Under the pieces are notes generated by a model. It was not told the DNA's origin, ran no database searches, and saw only the letters and a program-made list of their open reading frames with translations. Both the position numbers and the translations under genes were made by a program. DNA of 64,000 nt from positions 3,038,001-3,102,000 of the forward strand of contig NZ_CP047025.1 in the NCBI RefSeq assembly GCF_009796845.1, given 5' to 3'. Of this stretch, positions 63,933-64,000 are shown piece by piece (position 1 is the stretch's first letter; the number at the start of each line of letters is the position of its first letter). This stretch comes from Cobetia sp. L2A1 (GTDB lineage: Bacteria > Pseudomonadota > Gammaproteobacteria > Pseudomonadales > Halomonadaceae).

Positions 63933-64000
63933 GGCAGTGTCCTTGGCCGTTGCAGCGGGCATTATGCCATCATCATGGGCCGTGGCGCAGGCTCTGCGCG

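Noticed and set aside
1..64000. CRISPR, prophage, transposon or defence island
   Set aside because: No repeat-spacer array, transposase, integrase, terminal repeats or known defence gene was seen; the content is conserved chromosomal genes.

Overview
The window reads as chromosomal core sequence of a halophilic or marine gammaproteobacterium, most likely a member of the Halomonadaceae (Halomonas/Cobetia type). The basis is gene order and content: nrdR-ribD-ribBA-ribH-nusB-thiL-pgpA, ftsB-ispD-ispF-truD-surE-pcm-DUF368-nlpD-rpoS, hslO/pckA/hslR, an LPS acyltransferase, a TRAP transporter, and glucosylglycerate (compatible-solute) genes. Genus assignment is inference. No phage, insertion sequence, CRISPR array, tRNA, rRNA or integrase was found. 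Base composition is even and fairly GC-rich, apart from short AT-richer intergenic patches (about 8040-8440, 34560-34640, 53930-54060).

Layout. 1-2200: 3' part of proS, then a lytic transglycosylase. 2237-7281: pckA, hslO, hslR-yrfG (minus) and nudE (plus). 7497-12357: a secreted repeat protein of unknown function, a YjgR-type HerA-like ATPase, an unusual 40-residue acidic ORF and a GAF-PAS protein with a degenerate GGDEF domain. 12493-17676: ilvD, a YegP-like DUF1508 gene and an AsrA-like Lon protease. 17875-25021: DUF945 gene, then (minus strand) the nrdR-ribD-ribBA-ribH-nusB-thiL-pgpA block, which lacks the ribE gene often found between ribD and ribBA. 25322-29801: a GlsB/YeaQ membrane protein and the glucosylglycerate genes: a phosphorylase facing a synthase/phosphatase pair. 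30159-34313: TRAP transporter (dctP-dctQ-dctM) with a GntR/FadR-type regulator. 34668-42953: small DUF6506-like gene, glyA, a YbbP/YbbA ABC system divergent from tesA, ppk2 and an EamA exporter. 43106-51725: ZntB-like transporter, SelW-like Rdx protein, MFS protein, a short LOV photoreceptor, a PA3496-like acidic protein, ettA, DUF2254, DUF1328, thioredoxin-like protein. 51734-55694: LpxL-type acyltransferase, alr, tolC. 56106-63932: the rpoS-nlpD...ftsB stretch, all on the minus strand with many short overlaps.

How the genes fit together. Several blocks are coherent units: riboflavin/thiamine cofactor synthesis with nusB; osmolyte synthesis and breakdown facing each other across one strong bidirectional terminator; TRAP import under a local GntR regulator; and stationary-phase/envelope/isoprenoid functions around rpoS. 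Genes are separated by an unusually regular set of long, near-perfect hairpins, most of them placed to serve two converging genes.

No complete undescribed multi-gene system is evident. The least explained items are the secreted repeat protein (7497-7856), the 40-residue ORF without basic residues (10261-10383), the degenerate GGDEF protein, and the missing ribE.
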